Positions 10,333 through 19,393 of a stretch of DNA of 64,000 bases are shown here, one piece after another. A program made the translations under genes and the position numbers. Position 1 is the first letter of the stretch, and every line of letters starts with the position of its first letter. The DNA is taken from NCBI GenBank assembly GCA_036867785.1, contig CP145410.1:1674001-1738000 (forward strand), in the 5' to 3' direction. The DNA comes from Plasmodiophora brassicae (lineage: Eukaryota > Endomyxa: Phytomyxea > Phytomyxea > Plasmodiophorida). The notes beneath the pieces were generated by a model. That model saw nothing but the letters and a program-made list of their open reading frames with translations. It was not told where the DNA came from and ran no database searches.

Positions 10333-12102
10333 TCAGGTTCGCTTGGCGCAGATGGCGTACGTCGCATGATTCGGTCGGCAGGTCGGGTCGGGATGGCCGC
10401 CCATCAGCGCCAGCACCGACTCGGCCTTGTCAATCTGGTTGCGCTTCACGTACTCCTCCAACAGCATGTGGAGCGTCGCCCGGTTCGGCTGGCACCCGCG
10501 GTCCAGGGAGCGCTTCCACTCGGTGTAGTAGCTCTCCGCTTGCAGCAGGTCACCTCGCGCCAGGCACCCCGCGATCAGCGCATTGTACATGTCCTGCGTC
10601 GGCTGCTTGTTCATGCCCTTCACGCGCTGGCGCAACCGGTCCGCTTCAGTGTACATGCCGTTCTCGGCGTAGTATCCGATCAAGATGGCGAACGCCGGCG
10701 AGGGCGCTTGCTGGCCGTTGGCCTGGAACCGCTGGATCTCCTCCTCGAACACGTGCGCTGCCATGTCCAGGTCGCCGACGCGCAGGTACGCCGAGATCAT
10801 CAGGTGGTACGTGATCTGCGTCGGGTCGCTCACGAAATGGAACAGGCGCTCGGCCTCGGCGATGTTGTTCACGCGGACGTAGCCGTCGATTAGCGCCTGG
10901 TACGTGACGGCGTTCGGCGCCAGCGGCGGCGACATCTCAGACATCTTGCTGACGTAGTCCTCGGCCGCCTTCATGTTGCCCAGGCGCGCGTACCCGCCAA
11001 TGATCGTGTTCATCGACACAATGTCAGGATGACAGCCCGGGGCCGACCGCATCTGGACCAGCATGAGCTCGGCGGCGTCCATGTCGCCGGACGTCGAGTA
11101 CCCCTTCAGCATCGTGTTGTACGTGACTTGGTTCGGGCGGCATTTCGGGTCCTGGTGGTTCTTCAGACGATGCAGCAGGTGTTCCGCCTCTTCCATACGC
11201 CCGCAGTTTGACAGGCCTTTCATCAGCGTCGTGTACGTGACGTGGTCCGGCTCCAGGTCCGGGTCCTCGCTCTCCTCCATGATGCGGAACAGCGAACGCG
11301 CCTGGTCGATCTCGTCGAGCTTGACGCAGGCGTTGATGATCGTGTTGTACGTGAAGCGGTTTGGTTGCTGGCTGGGCGGGAACGACTTCATCTGCTCGAG
11401 CAGGTCGAGTGCCGCGGTCAGGTTGCGCCCATTGCAGTACGACTTGACGAGGATCGTGTACGTGTACGTGTTCAGCGGGCCAGAGATGTCCACCAGGCCG
11501 GCCTTGACGCTCTGGATCATGGCGAGCACCTCGTTGTAATGCCCCTTCTGCGCCAGACCGTTCAGGCGCGCATTGAACGACCGGATCGTCTTCGAGCGTG
11601 GCTTCTGCATGGTCGCCTGCAGATCGCCGATCGTCATGTGGTCAGACGGGACCACGAGGTGCAGCAGGCGATGGCTCGACGAGCGTGACACGGCTGGTTG
11701 CGGACGCGGTTTGGTCCAGATGGAGGTTGACGTGTTCCAGATGTTTGCCGAAGTCGACCCCAACGAGAGGCCAACGTCGAGACCGAGCGAGTTCGGGAAG
11801 ATCGTCGGCGAGTCGAAGATCAGCGACGCCGAACAGAACGACGATCGCTTCATGTCGGACAGCGCACGACGGTTGAGCACCCGCGATTTCGATACGTCGT
11901 CGTCATCGTTCGCCGGCGCAACAGTGGCCTCCTTCGGGAGGGCGTCGTCGGTGCACCCGCGCTCGCCGAAGATCGAGTAGCGCACGCGTTGCGGGTCGTA
12001 CTTGAATTCGTCGACAGTGGCCGACAGCGGCACGTGGACGATCTCGGGCGACGTGAGGCGGTCGGCGTCGGCGTGGACGTGAGCGCTCTCGGAATCAGAC
12101 AT
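10333..12102 (-). CDS. Pentatricopeptide repeat (PPR) protein
   Basis: A single 589-codon frame. Residues 1-165 are low-complexity and serine-rich, and from ~165 there are about ten tandem 35-36-residue PPR motifs with cores such as NTYTYTILVKSYCNG, NRFTYNTIINACVKL, NQVTYNTMLKGYSTS, DIVSMNTIIGGYARL and NAVTYQALIDGYVRV. PPR proteins bind single-stranded RNA one base per repeat, normally in mitochondria or plastids, and act in RNA processing or translation. No classical presequence is visible at the N-terminus (it begins acidic, MSDSESAHVHAD), so organelle import is unproven. The start is the first ATG after an upstream stop. Gene ends tail-to-tail with ARP8. Confidence 0.93.
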   Translation of the reverse strand: MSDSESAHVHADADRLTSPEIVHVPLSATVDEFKYDPQRVRYSIFGERGCTDDALPKEATVAPANDDDDVSKSRVLNRRALSDMKRSSFCSASLIFDSPTIFPNSLGLDVGLSLGSTSANIWNTSTSIWTKPRPQPAVSRSSSHRLLHLVVPSDHMTIGDLQATMQKPRSKTIRSFNARLNGLAQKGHYNEVLAMIQSVKAGLVDISGPLNTYTYTILVKSYCNGRNLTAALDLLEQMKSFPPSQQPNRFTYNTIINACVKLDEIDQARSLFRIMEESEDPDLEPDHVTYTTLMKGLSNCGRMEEAEHLLHRLKNHQDPKCRPNQVTYNTMLKGYSTSGDMDAAELMLVQMRSAPGCHPDIVSMNTIIGGYARLGNMKAAEDYVSKMSEMSPPLAPNAVTYQALIDGYVRVNNIAEAERLFHFVSDPTQITYHLMISAYLRVGDLDMAAHVFEEEIQRFQANGQQAPSPAFAILIGYYAENGMYTEADRLRQRVKGMNKQPTQDMYNALIAGCLARGDLLQAESYYTEWKRSLDRGCQPNRATLHMLLEEYVKRNQIDKAESVLALMGGHPDPTCRPNHATYAICAKRT

Positions 12103-12285
12103 GGTAGAGGAATACGGGATACAGGGAATAACGAATAGGTAGACGGGTCTAATAGAGCTTGTGAACCTTACAGCGCGCCCGGGGTCGTGATATGCACCCC
12201 AACGAAATAAGAATGACGACTTCGGCCGAGAATTGTTGACTCACAGCAAGCGCTGCGCGCATCACGTGTGTCACGCTTCGGCCGA

Positions 12286-12825
12286 TTAGGAGCGACTACG
12301 GTATCGGACAGCCACAAGTTCGGCCCACGACGAATCCCGCATACCGTCACAGGTGGTGTGTAGTATCATGTGGCTGTGCTTTGCGGGTGGCGTTCCAGCG
12401 CCCGGTTCGCCCGGAAGTGCTGAACAATGTGGTGTTAGAATGCTGGAATGCGCGACACGACGCGCGACGCGTGAGTGCACCTTCCAATGCCAGTACTGGT
12501 TGTTATGCAGCGTATCGATAAACGCGGGCGTGTGCAGCTTGGCCCGGAACTGCGGCTGCTGAAGCATCTCCAGGAAGTGGAGCGCGTGCGGGTGGCTGAT
12601 GTAGTGGATGTACTCGGGCGTGCGCCAGTACTGCAGATACGCCACGTACGCGACGAACCGCGGGTCGTCCAGGTACTTCTGCTGCGCCAGGCTCTGCAGA
12701 TACCACGGGTTCGCCAGCAGCTCGACGAACTCCAGCTCCAGCAGGAACCGCATCCGCCCGTCCGACGCGATCGTGGCCACTGTGCCAACATCCGCCGCCG
12801 CCGCCGCCTCTGCCGCCGACTGCAT
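12286..12825 (-). CDS. MED31: Mediator subunit MED31
   Basis: MED31/Soh1 is a small conserved subunit of the Mediator middle module, bridging transcription factors and RNA polymerase II. After an alanine-rich start (MQSAAEAAAAADVG), residues ~24-120 match the family throughout: RFLLELEFVELLANPWYLQ, YLDDPRFVAYVAYLQYW, PEYIHYISHPHALHFLEML and the closing WHWKVHSR. The domain ends near residue 123. The following ~55 residues have no counterpart in MED31 and may be a real extension or intron read-through, since GTGCAC follows the last conserved Lys codon. The core call is firm; the exact 3' end is not. Confidence 0.9.
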   Translation of the reverse strand: MQSAAEAAAAADVGTVATIASDGRMRFLLELEFVELLANPWYLQSLAQQKYLDDPRFVAYVAYLQYWRTPEYIHYISHPHALHFLEMLQQPQFRAKLHTPAFIDTLHNNQYWHWKVHSRVARRVAHSSILTPHCSALPGEPGAGTPPAKHSHMILHTTCDGMRDSSWAELVAVRYRSRS

Positions 12826-13029
12826 GACGGACCAGTTCCCGAATGAATGACGGACTCGTTTTGCGCTTTTGTCGCCGGCGGCCGACTACGGCTGCACCCG
12901 CTGCAGTGCGGCCAGTGCCCGCTCTGTCGTCTGCCCCACTGGCGCAGTGTGCAGTTCGCGGGTGACGACTGACGTGACGCCGCGAAAACGCCCATTCGTC
13001 ATTTGCGTGTCTGCCCGGCGGGTGGCACG

Positions 13030-14386
13030 ATGGGGGGCGACGGCGGCGGCGCGGGCGGGCGACCGTACAAGGTCCCGTTGGTGCCGGGGCCGACAGCATC
13101 GCGGGATGTCAAGGCATTGCACGACGCGTACCCGTCTCCGGATCTTTCGCCTGCGTTCAGCGACCTGTACGCGATGACACAACGCCAGCTACGACGCCTG
13201 CTTCACGCCCGCGACGACATCACACCGGTCGTCCAGGTATATATGTCGGCATTGTTCCTGCTGTAGTGAATGTGGAGACGTGACTCGCGTTTCCAGATCG
13301 GGGAAGGCCTAATGTCGCTCTGGGGGGCATTGAAGTCCGTCGTGCATTTCAAACCCATTTCTGTGACGTCGGGCGGGACGGTATCGGCTGCATTCAGGTG
13401 TCCATCGAGGCTGATGTGTCGCTGTTGACCCATTGACGATCGATCGGCATGCTCTAGGAGGAGGACCAGAGTTCTCTGTGTCGCGAACGGTCTATACGGG
13501 GAGGGGTTTGCGGATATGGCGAGATCGCTGGGGGATCACCTCGTCGATGTCCATGTTGTTTTGTTTCCAGCTACGTCGGCCATCGATGTCAGCGCAGTGT
13601 CTTCAGCGGCGCGAGAGTTTCGTCCAGACGTTATCACGGCCGTTCACTGCGATACGCCGACGGGTCTGTTGAACCCAGCTGATGTTATGCGGGCACTGGG
13701 AGCGCTTGCCGCTGAACACAACGCTCTCTTTATTGTTGACTTTGTGTCGAGCGCCGGTGGCGCCGTGGTCGATATCACCGACTGGAATGTTGATCTCGGG
13801 TGCCTCGGTAGTCAAAAGGTGCTTCATCAGTCATCTTCCTCCGTTTCAATGTTTCCCACTTCCGTTTATTCAGGTACTCGGATTGCCGCCGACGCTGGCA
13901 GTAGCGACCGTGTCTCCACGTGCCTGGGAGCGCATTCACGACGTTGGCTATGCTGGATATGATGGCCTGTTGCAGTGGGAAGGCGTGGGTCAAGATGGCA
14001 AGGTCGCTCCGTACACCCACTGGTGGCAGGGCGTTGCCGCCCTGCACGACGTTCTTGTCAATCTCAATCTGAACGACATGGTGAAACGTCACAATGCCGC
14101 TCGCCAGTACGTCCTGCAACGCGGCGCCGCCATGGGCCTGGGGCTGTTCGTCGACGACCCGTCCCTGTCGTCGCCGACGTGTACTGCGTTCCGCGTCCCC
14201 GCTGGCGTATCGTGGGCGACGATGAACCATAAGCTGGTACACGAGCATGGCGTCGGCCTCGGTGGAAGTTATGGCGAATTCGAGGGCAACGTGTTCCGCA
14301 TTGGCCACATGGGGTACCTTCAGACAGACCTGAAGGCCCTGCAAGCCGGTATGGATGCCGTCGAACGCGTCCTCAATGAACTGTGA
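13030..14386 (+). CDS. AGXT: Alanine/serine-glyoxylate aminotransferase (class V)
   Basis: PLP-dependent transfer of the amino group from alanine or serine to glyoxylate, giving glycine, normally in peroxisomes or mitochondria. Four exons, 13030-13236, 13297-13397, 13458-13818 and 13874-14386, sum to 1182 nt (393 aa, the usual size). Landmarks: YKVPLVPGPTASRDV, IGEGLMSLWGALKSV, VLCVANGLYGEGFADMA, CDTPTGLLNP, FIVDFVSSAGG, GSQK with the PLP-binding Lys, then VLGLPPTLAVATVSPRAW and FRIGHMGY near the end. Only one donor keeps phase after exon 2 and it leaves an extra ~20-residue segment after KSVV. The C-terminus (VLNEL) is not a peroxisomal SKL signal. Its 3' end is 17 bp from NTAN1 on the opposite strand. 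Confidence 0.93.
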
Positions 14387-14403
14387 GACGCGCACAGTCC
14401 CGT

Positions 14404-15297
14404 TTATAGGATGACCCGTTCGGCTTTACTTCGCAAGCTGGTGAGCAACGGCGCGGGTCGGCACAACAGCAACAGCCTAGCTCTCATGTCTGGGACGAAT
14501 TTCGGTCCTTCCGCGTTCGGCGACGTCGACATCGATTCAAGCACGACATGGTCAGGGGCCTTGGTCGCCAACCACAACGTCGATGGGTCGTCGGCATGCC
14601 TAGGAAAACGGGGGTACGGCCCGATGACCCACTCCACAGCGTCGCGTCGCTGCCGGCAATCCACAACCACGTGGAGATCGTGACACGCACCAAGCGCCCG
14701 ATAATGGACCAGGGGGCCTCGACGTTCACTAGGAAATTCAACGGGGTACACGTCGCGACTTGAAACGTCGAACGCCACCCCTCGAACGCGAGGAACAAGG
14801 CAGGAGCCGTTCGTCGTCGTGTTGCACTGACCAGTGACGAGCAGGCTGATATCGAACACGTTCGCGTGGTTTGCCAAATAGGAGAGGATCGACGTCGTTA
14901 TTGGCGCCGAAACGTGCCGTTCATCGTCGTATCCGCCCACGAGGAACAGGGACGTGGCCTGCGTTTCCGCACCAATGAGGTCGAACCACCGCTCGACGAA
15001 CATCGAGATTTGGGAGCAGTCGTCCAGGTGCGCGATTGCTACACGATCACGAGCAGCGTCCGTCAGCATCACAATGGAGCACGTTGTCGCGTCATCGGAC
15101 CCGATCAGCCCAATCCCGGTCTGGTGCGATACATCGACGAGCGCCATCTCCCGCTGCAGCACGTAGACGTGCGTGACGTCACCGCGCACGGGCGCATACG
15201 GCCGCGACAGGAACGACCGTGCCCGGGACGACAGGACGTCGTCGCCGGACAGGCACTGGACCGGGTCGGCCTTGTCCGGCACGCCGACGATGACCAT
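14404..15297 (-). CDS. NTAN1: Protein N-terminal asparagine amidohydrolase
   Basis: It deamidates N-terminal Asn of proteins to Asp, creating a secondary destabilising residue for the Arg/N-degron pathway. The frame is intronless, 297 aa from ATG 15297. Family landmarks are VYVLQREMALV, then IGSDDATTCSIVML carrying the conserved nucleophilic Cys after Thr-Thr, AHLDDCSQ, LFLVGGYDDER, IGPYPRFP and LESMSTSPNAEGP. The open frame continues 106 codons upstream to 15615 but that part is low-complexity and overlaps the secreted gene on the other strand, so I choose the ATG that begins MVIVGVPDKADPVQ. Active-site residues appear intact. Confidence 0.93.
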   Translation of the reverse strand: MVIVGVPDKADPVQCLSGDDVLSSRARSFLSRPYAPVRGDVTHVYVLQREMALVDVSHQTGIGLIGSDDATTCSIVMLTDAARDRVAIAHLDDCSQISMFVERWFDLIGAETQATSLFLVGGYDDERHVSAPITTSILSYLANHANVFDISLLVTGQCNTTTNGSCLVPRVRGVAFDVSSRDVYPVEFPSERRGPLVHYRALGACHDLHVVVDCRQRRDAVEWVIGPYPRFPRHADDPSTLWLATKAPDHVVLESMSTSPNAEGPKFVPDMRARLLLLCRPAPLLTSLRSKAERVIL

Positions 15298-15436
15298 GCG
15301 GCGACGCGATCCCCGTGGCGGAGATGGGAACGTTCCCACAGGCCCGGATCGGGGCGAACTACAGTGGCCCGTCTCGGGTCGGATGTCGAACAAAAAACAC
15401 GTTCGACTCGCGTGACCGGGGAAACACCACCACAAC

Positions 15437-15823
15437 ATGATCGGCACGTTTCTCGTCGTGGCTGTCGCTTGTCGCACCTGCGTCGTGCAGTGTACGGATT
15501 GGGATTCCGTCGTGCACGAAGGTCCCGTTGTCGCCGGCCATGCGCCAGCAGCAGCAGTTGGTCGCCTGGCTGCTGTGTTTGCGGAGGCCTGCGCCGTATC
15601 CGAGAAGGCTGTCAAGGAATCGCAGTCGAGCAGCGAAGACCCGGCGCATTCGACACCGCAACGGCGGCTGCGGCGCGCCGCTTCCGATTCGAGCCTGCCC
15701 TCGATGCTGACAATGCAGCGGTTCGTCCGCGGTCTGAACTGGAGCGGCGTTTGCCGTCACGTCCTGCTCGGTGCCGAGTGCCCGTACGGCGAGGCATGCC
15801 GCTATCAACGCTTCGGAGAATAA
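15437..15823 (+). CDS. Small secreted protein with degenerate CCCH finger
   Basis: A 128-aa protein. Residues 1-19 form a signal peptide (MIGTFLVVAVACRTCVVQC) with cleavage before TDWD. The middle is Ala/Ser-rich with a basic patch (QRRLRRAAS). The C-terminus (SGVCRHVLLGAECPYGEACRYQ) has the spacing of a CCCH zinc finger, C-x8-C-x5-C-x3, but the final His is Arg. CCCH fingers normally bind RNA inside cells, so an export signal on such a module is odd. It is divergent from NTAN1 (140 bp). A candidate secreted effector by architecture only; I know no named homologue. Confidence 0.65.
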   Translation: MIGTFLVVAVACRTCVVQCTDWDSVVHEGPVVAGHAPAAAVGRLAAVFAEACAVSEKAVKESQSSSEDPAHSTPQRRLRRAASDSSLPSMLTMQRFVRGLNWSGVCRHVLLGAECPYGEACRYQRFGE

Positions 15824-16026
15824 CATTCGTCAGCCCAGGGGCCAAAAATCTGTGCAAAACATGTCACCACTGTACCAATGGTAGATATGTGTAGTTCCGA
15901 CTCAGTGAGTCGCGCGTGGTCCGGCGCTACTGCGGGACTGGGAGAGGCGCTGCTTTGGTGTCGTCGAGAATCGGGTGTCATTTTTGTGTTTGTCGAGTGA
16001 CGCACGCAGTCCGAGCGCGTTTGGCG

Positions 16027-16484
16027 ATGGGGGTCAAGGTCGGGCCCGGTGCCGATTGGTTGTCGTCGACCGACGCGGCATGCTGACAGCGGCGCGCGCG
16101 CGCTCCTATGCCTTATAGGTTCTGAAGAGTGTCGAGGAGTTCCAGGCCGCCATCAAGTCGCCTGGCGTCAGCCTCGTTGATTTCTACGCGGACTGTCCGT
16201 TCGCGCGCCGCATGCCCCGACGGCGTTCTGGTTGCTGATCTGCGTGCGACGCAGGGTGCGGGCCGTGCAAGTATATCGGCCCGAAGCTGGAGCAGATCAG
16301 CAACACCGTGACCAGCATCCAGTTCTACAAGGTCAACATTGACAACGTGCCGAACGCGGCGCCCGACGTCCAGTCGATCCCGACGTTCCGCTTCTACCAG
16401 AACGGCAAGGTCTTCGACGAGGTCGTCGGCGCCGATGAGAACACGCTGCGGGCCCGCATAGACACGCACAAGAACAAACAGTGA
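16027..16484 (+). CDS. Thioredoxin
   Basis: A small cytosolic dithiol oxidoreductase. Three exons: a 12-nt first exon 16027-16038, then 16119-16194 and 16255-16484; together 318 nt (105 aa), the standard thioredoxin length. The protein starts MGVKVLKSVEEF, has SLVDFYADWCGPCKYIGPKL with the redox-active WCGPC motif rebuilt exactly across the second intron (the Trp codon is split), and SIPTFRFYQNGK with the cis-Pro. No signal peptide. The tiny first exon is supported by phase and by the family-typical start. Confidence 0.95.
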
Positions 16485-16666
16485 CGCCGATGCCTTCCCG
16501 GCGCCGTCTCATACACGACTCCCTACCTGGCGCGCGCCTAATGGCGCCGCAGCAACGATGACTTTAGGAATGCGCGACACGGAACGTTCTATTTTAATTC
16601 CGCCGATGAAAGTTATGGGCGGTTTTTGCGCGGGCCTCAGCGGGGAGGAGTGGGTGGGGTCAGTCA

Positions 16667-17802
16667 ATGGCGATTCCATTGAAAGGGTTGCTGGACTCGG
16701 GACGGCGCTTTATGAAGGGCGATGCGCCGTCGAGGAGGGTCGAGTCGGTCGTGTCGGCCCTAGCGTATGGTGAGCATGTCGCGCGGTGGTTGCTGATGGA
16801 CGTCGACTGACGTGTCACCGGCAGCCGGGTCGTCGATCGCGATTCTGCTGTTCAACAAGGCGGTCCTGTCCGTGTACGAATTCCGGTTCGCGGACGTCAT
16901 GGTCCTGACGCATATGCTGACCTGCTGGGCGGTCCTGGAGGTTCTCAAACGCGCTGGCGTGATCGATTTCCCGGGTTTCAACATGGCCACCGCCCGCCAG
17001 TCCATCGTCATGGCGGTGGCCTCCGTCCTGAACATCGTGATCGGCATGGAGGCGCTCGATCGCGTCGACCTGGCCATATTCACCACACTGCGACGATTAA
17101 CCGCTCTAGGTGGGGTTTGTCAACTGCCTCGCCCATGAGTCGCGTTAACGTGCGTTCGGGGCAGTGATTATCGTGCTGGAATACGTCACGTTGGGTGTGG
17201 TCCCGTCCCGAGGAACACTGTTAGCCGTCGGCCTGATGCTGAGCGGGTCGGTGATCGCCGGCGCCGGCGACCTGAAGTTCGACCTCGTCTCGTACATGTT
17301 CGTGCTGGCGAACAGCCTGGCGACGGCCGTCTACCTGATCTCGATGAAGACGGCGTCCAGCGAGGTCAGCAAGCAGCTCGGCAACTGGGGCGTCTTCTAC
17401 TACAACTGTGTCCTCGCCGTTCCCATGCTCGTTGTCTGGTGCCTGTTCCGCGGGTCGTTCTCGGCGGCCCGGCAGTTCCCGCTGCTGTCGCACCCGCCGT
17501 TCATCGTCGCGTACCTGTGCTCCGCGTTCCTGGCGTTCTTCCTCAACTACAGCACGTTCTGGTGCACCAGGGCGAACTCCGCGCTGACCACCAGCGTCAC
17601 CGGGCAGACGAAGAATATTCTCACGACACTGGTCGGCGTCCTGGCGTTCGGCGGCGTGCATGTGACTATCTTGGGCGCCCTAGGGCTCCTGACCAGCGTC
17701 GCCGGCAGTGTCATGTACGGCGTCGTCAAGTTCAACGAGAAGCGTTCTCGTACACCGGCACCCAGCCACGCCAACGAACAAAGGCAGCTATTGCCACGTT
17801 AA
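16667..17802 (+). CDS. Nucleotide-sugar transporter (SLC35/TPT family)
   Basis: A Golgi/ER multipass antiporter that imports nucleotide sugars in exchange for the nucleoside monophosphate. Exons 16667-16769, 16825-17109 and 17165-17802 give 341 aa. About ten hydrophobic segments are visible. Family signatures include the NKAVLSVYEFRF loop after the first helix, TTLRRLTALVIIVLEYVTLG rebuilt across intron 2, and LTTSVTGQTKNILTT near the end, which resembles the UDP-sugar/GDP-fucose SLC35D-type transporters. Substrate cannot be read from sequence. The C-terminus is a soluble tail. Confidence 0.9.
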
Positions 17803-17902
17803 CGAACGTATAAATATCCTGGGCGTTCGGGGAACCGCGACTGGCGACAGCGTTACGCAACAACAGCAAGTGCGGGCGTTTGCGCGACTGCAGCACGAGA
17901 AG

Positions 17903-17970
17903 TGCGTCAGTCATCACTCATCACTCATCACTCATCAAACTGGAGCACTTTGCGAATGATGACTGACGCA
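17903..17970. repeat. 14-bp perfect inverted repeat with TCA-rich loop
   Basis: TGCGTCAGTCATCA at 17903-17916 is the exact reverse complement of 17957-17970. The loop of 40 bases begins with a short CTCATCA tandem repeat. It lies upstream of the intronless ORF at 18051. Confidence 0.9.
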
Positions 17971-18050
17971 GTTTATCGAGCGCACTGCACACTCCGCGCG
18001 CGGCCGATCGACAGGAACGTCAGTCCGTGGCAGAGCGAATTGGTTTCCAC

Positions 18051-18902
18051 ATGGCAATCGTGATCAGGTCGAGGAGTGTGGCGGCGCTCAGCCGCGCTGA
18101 CGTGGGTGAAGTTCAGTGCCAAGTTGTGGGACTCCTACAGACGGCTCTTAATGGGCCCGAAATGATTCCGTTGCTGGTTCATCAAGTCGAATCGTTCGCA
18201 CGTGCGCTGAAACTCCCCGTGTACCCGGATTCCGCCTACGCCGCGGTCGTTGCTGATACGTCACGGCGGACTGACGTCCCGAACACCGTTAACTGGGCGC
18301 GTCTATCCGGCAAGTTCGGCCAGTTCGATGCTATCGTCCGCGAAATTACACTCGACAGAGTGATGGTAATGGATATGCTTGATGCTGTAAAGGCCGATGT
18401 AGGCGTCACATTCGAACATCTGGATGCATTACGCGTCTTCATGATGTTGAAAGGGTTACACGCGGTCGGCCACGCTTTGACATCGTACTGCCTGCGCATC
18501 CTGCGTGCTATATACGGCAATCGAAGGAATATCCCGAAGCGCAATACGCCCATCAAAGTCGGCACAGTGCGACGAGGGAAGAAGCTGACCGGGGACGCCG
18601 GGAATAATCTGGAGGAGTTGCTCAGCGGTGGAATGCGCTTCACGTACGAGCTCTTCAAGCCCCTCGATGATGTTATGAACCGCATCACACTGGTCGATGC
18701 TCGAGGCCGGCACGGCTATTATGTACCGCAGGGATTTATCAACGACACGCTTGCATGCCCCGAGGAGTTCTACTCCATCAGCACGGCCTACTTGTCGGAC
18801 CACACGAATTTGGAAGCAATTCCTGCGCAGACGCTTGCTGCAGCAGTCGTCAACAACGCTCACGGGTCGTATGAACGCCAGTCGCCAACAGTGAAATATT
18901 GA
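18051..18902 (+). CDS. Unrecognised intronless 283-aa protein
   Basis: Open frame from ATG 18051 (the frame also extends 24 bases upstream without an ATG). No signal peptide or membrane segment. It contains an internal Lys/Arg-rich loop (VGTVRRGKKLTGDAG) and a C-terminal part with GHYG-like turns (GRHGYYVPQGFINDT). I do not recognise the family. Base composition is visibly less GC-rich than its neighbours, it has no intron, and it sits between inverted repeats at 17903-17970 and 18898-18954, the second of which overlaps its stop codon. These traits suggest possible horizontal or viral-like origin, which is inference. Confidence 0.65.
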   Translation: MAIVIRSRSVAALSRADVGEVQCQVVGLLQTALNGPEMIPLLVHQVESFARALKLPVYPDSAYAAVVADTSRRTDVPNTVNWARLSGKFGQFDAIVREITLDRVMVMDMLDAVKADVGVTFEHLDALRVFMMLKGLHAVGHALTSYCLRILRAIYGNRRNIPKRNTPIKVGTVRRGKKLTGDAGNNLEELLSGGMRFTYELFKPLDDVMNRITLVDARGRHGYYVPQGFINDTLACPEEFYSISTAYLSDHTNLEAIPAQTLAAAVVNNAHGSYERQSPTVKY

Positions 18903-18954
18903 GCAACTGCTACCGCAACTCATTCGGAATGAGTTGTGGTAGCAGTTGCTCAAT
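18898..18954. terminator. 28-bp near-perfect palindrome overlapping a stop codon
   Basis: Arms 18898-18925 and 18927-18954 are reverse complements with one difference, which in RNA is a G-U pair; the loop is one base. The palindrome contains the TGA stop of the 18051 ORF. Such a structure could define a transcript 3' end. Confidence 0.9.
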
Positions 18955-19393
18955 GTTTCCTCAACGCTTCTGGCCGGTCAGACATCGCAATGCGCTTTTC
19001 TAACTGCGATTGCCGATATCCGACTTCTGGGACCTGGGCTCTGTCCTCCTCCTCGTGGTGCCCTGCGCTCACTATCACGTTTGTCCACGCTGTCGACATG
19101 GGAGACGTCGTCGCGTTGCCTTCGATGTCGCGCTGTATACGTTACCGGTCATCGCGCTCCAGCGCCGGTGCCAGACCATCTCATCGGTTTGCGTGTCTAG
19201 GAACCGTCTGGTGGGTACATGTTACCGTACATGTTTAAACATCCCGTGTCCGGTCAAACGTTTAAGACATGTGTTTAAAACAGTCCCCGCCAACACTGAC
19301 AGTCAGAGGCCAGGTCGGCCAGTCCACACTGTCTTCGGGACTGAGCATTCATATTCCGCGATCAGTTTCTGTATAGAGAGAGATTGTGGTCCA
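18955..19393. other. Intergenic between hairpin and GCN1 end
   Basis: 440 bases with no protein-like frame. It holds a 12-bp palindrome ATGTTTAAACAT near 19228 and a second TTTAAAC motif nearby. Otherwise I see nothing. Confidence 0.4.

Noticed and set aside
14866-15894. 342-codon plus-strand frame overlapping NTAN1
   Set aside because: The minus strand encodes a convincing NTAN1; the plus frame has no recognisable features.
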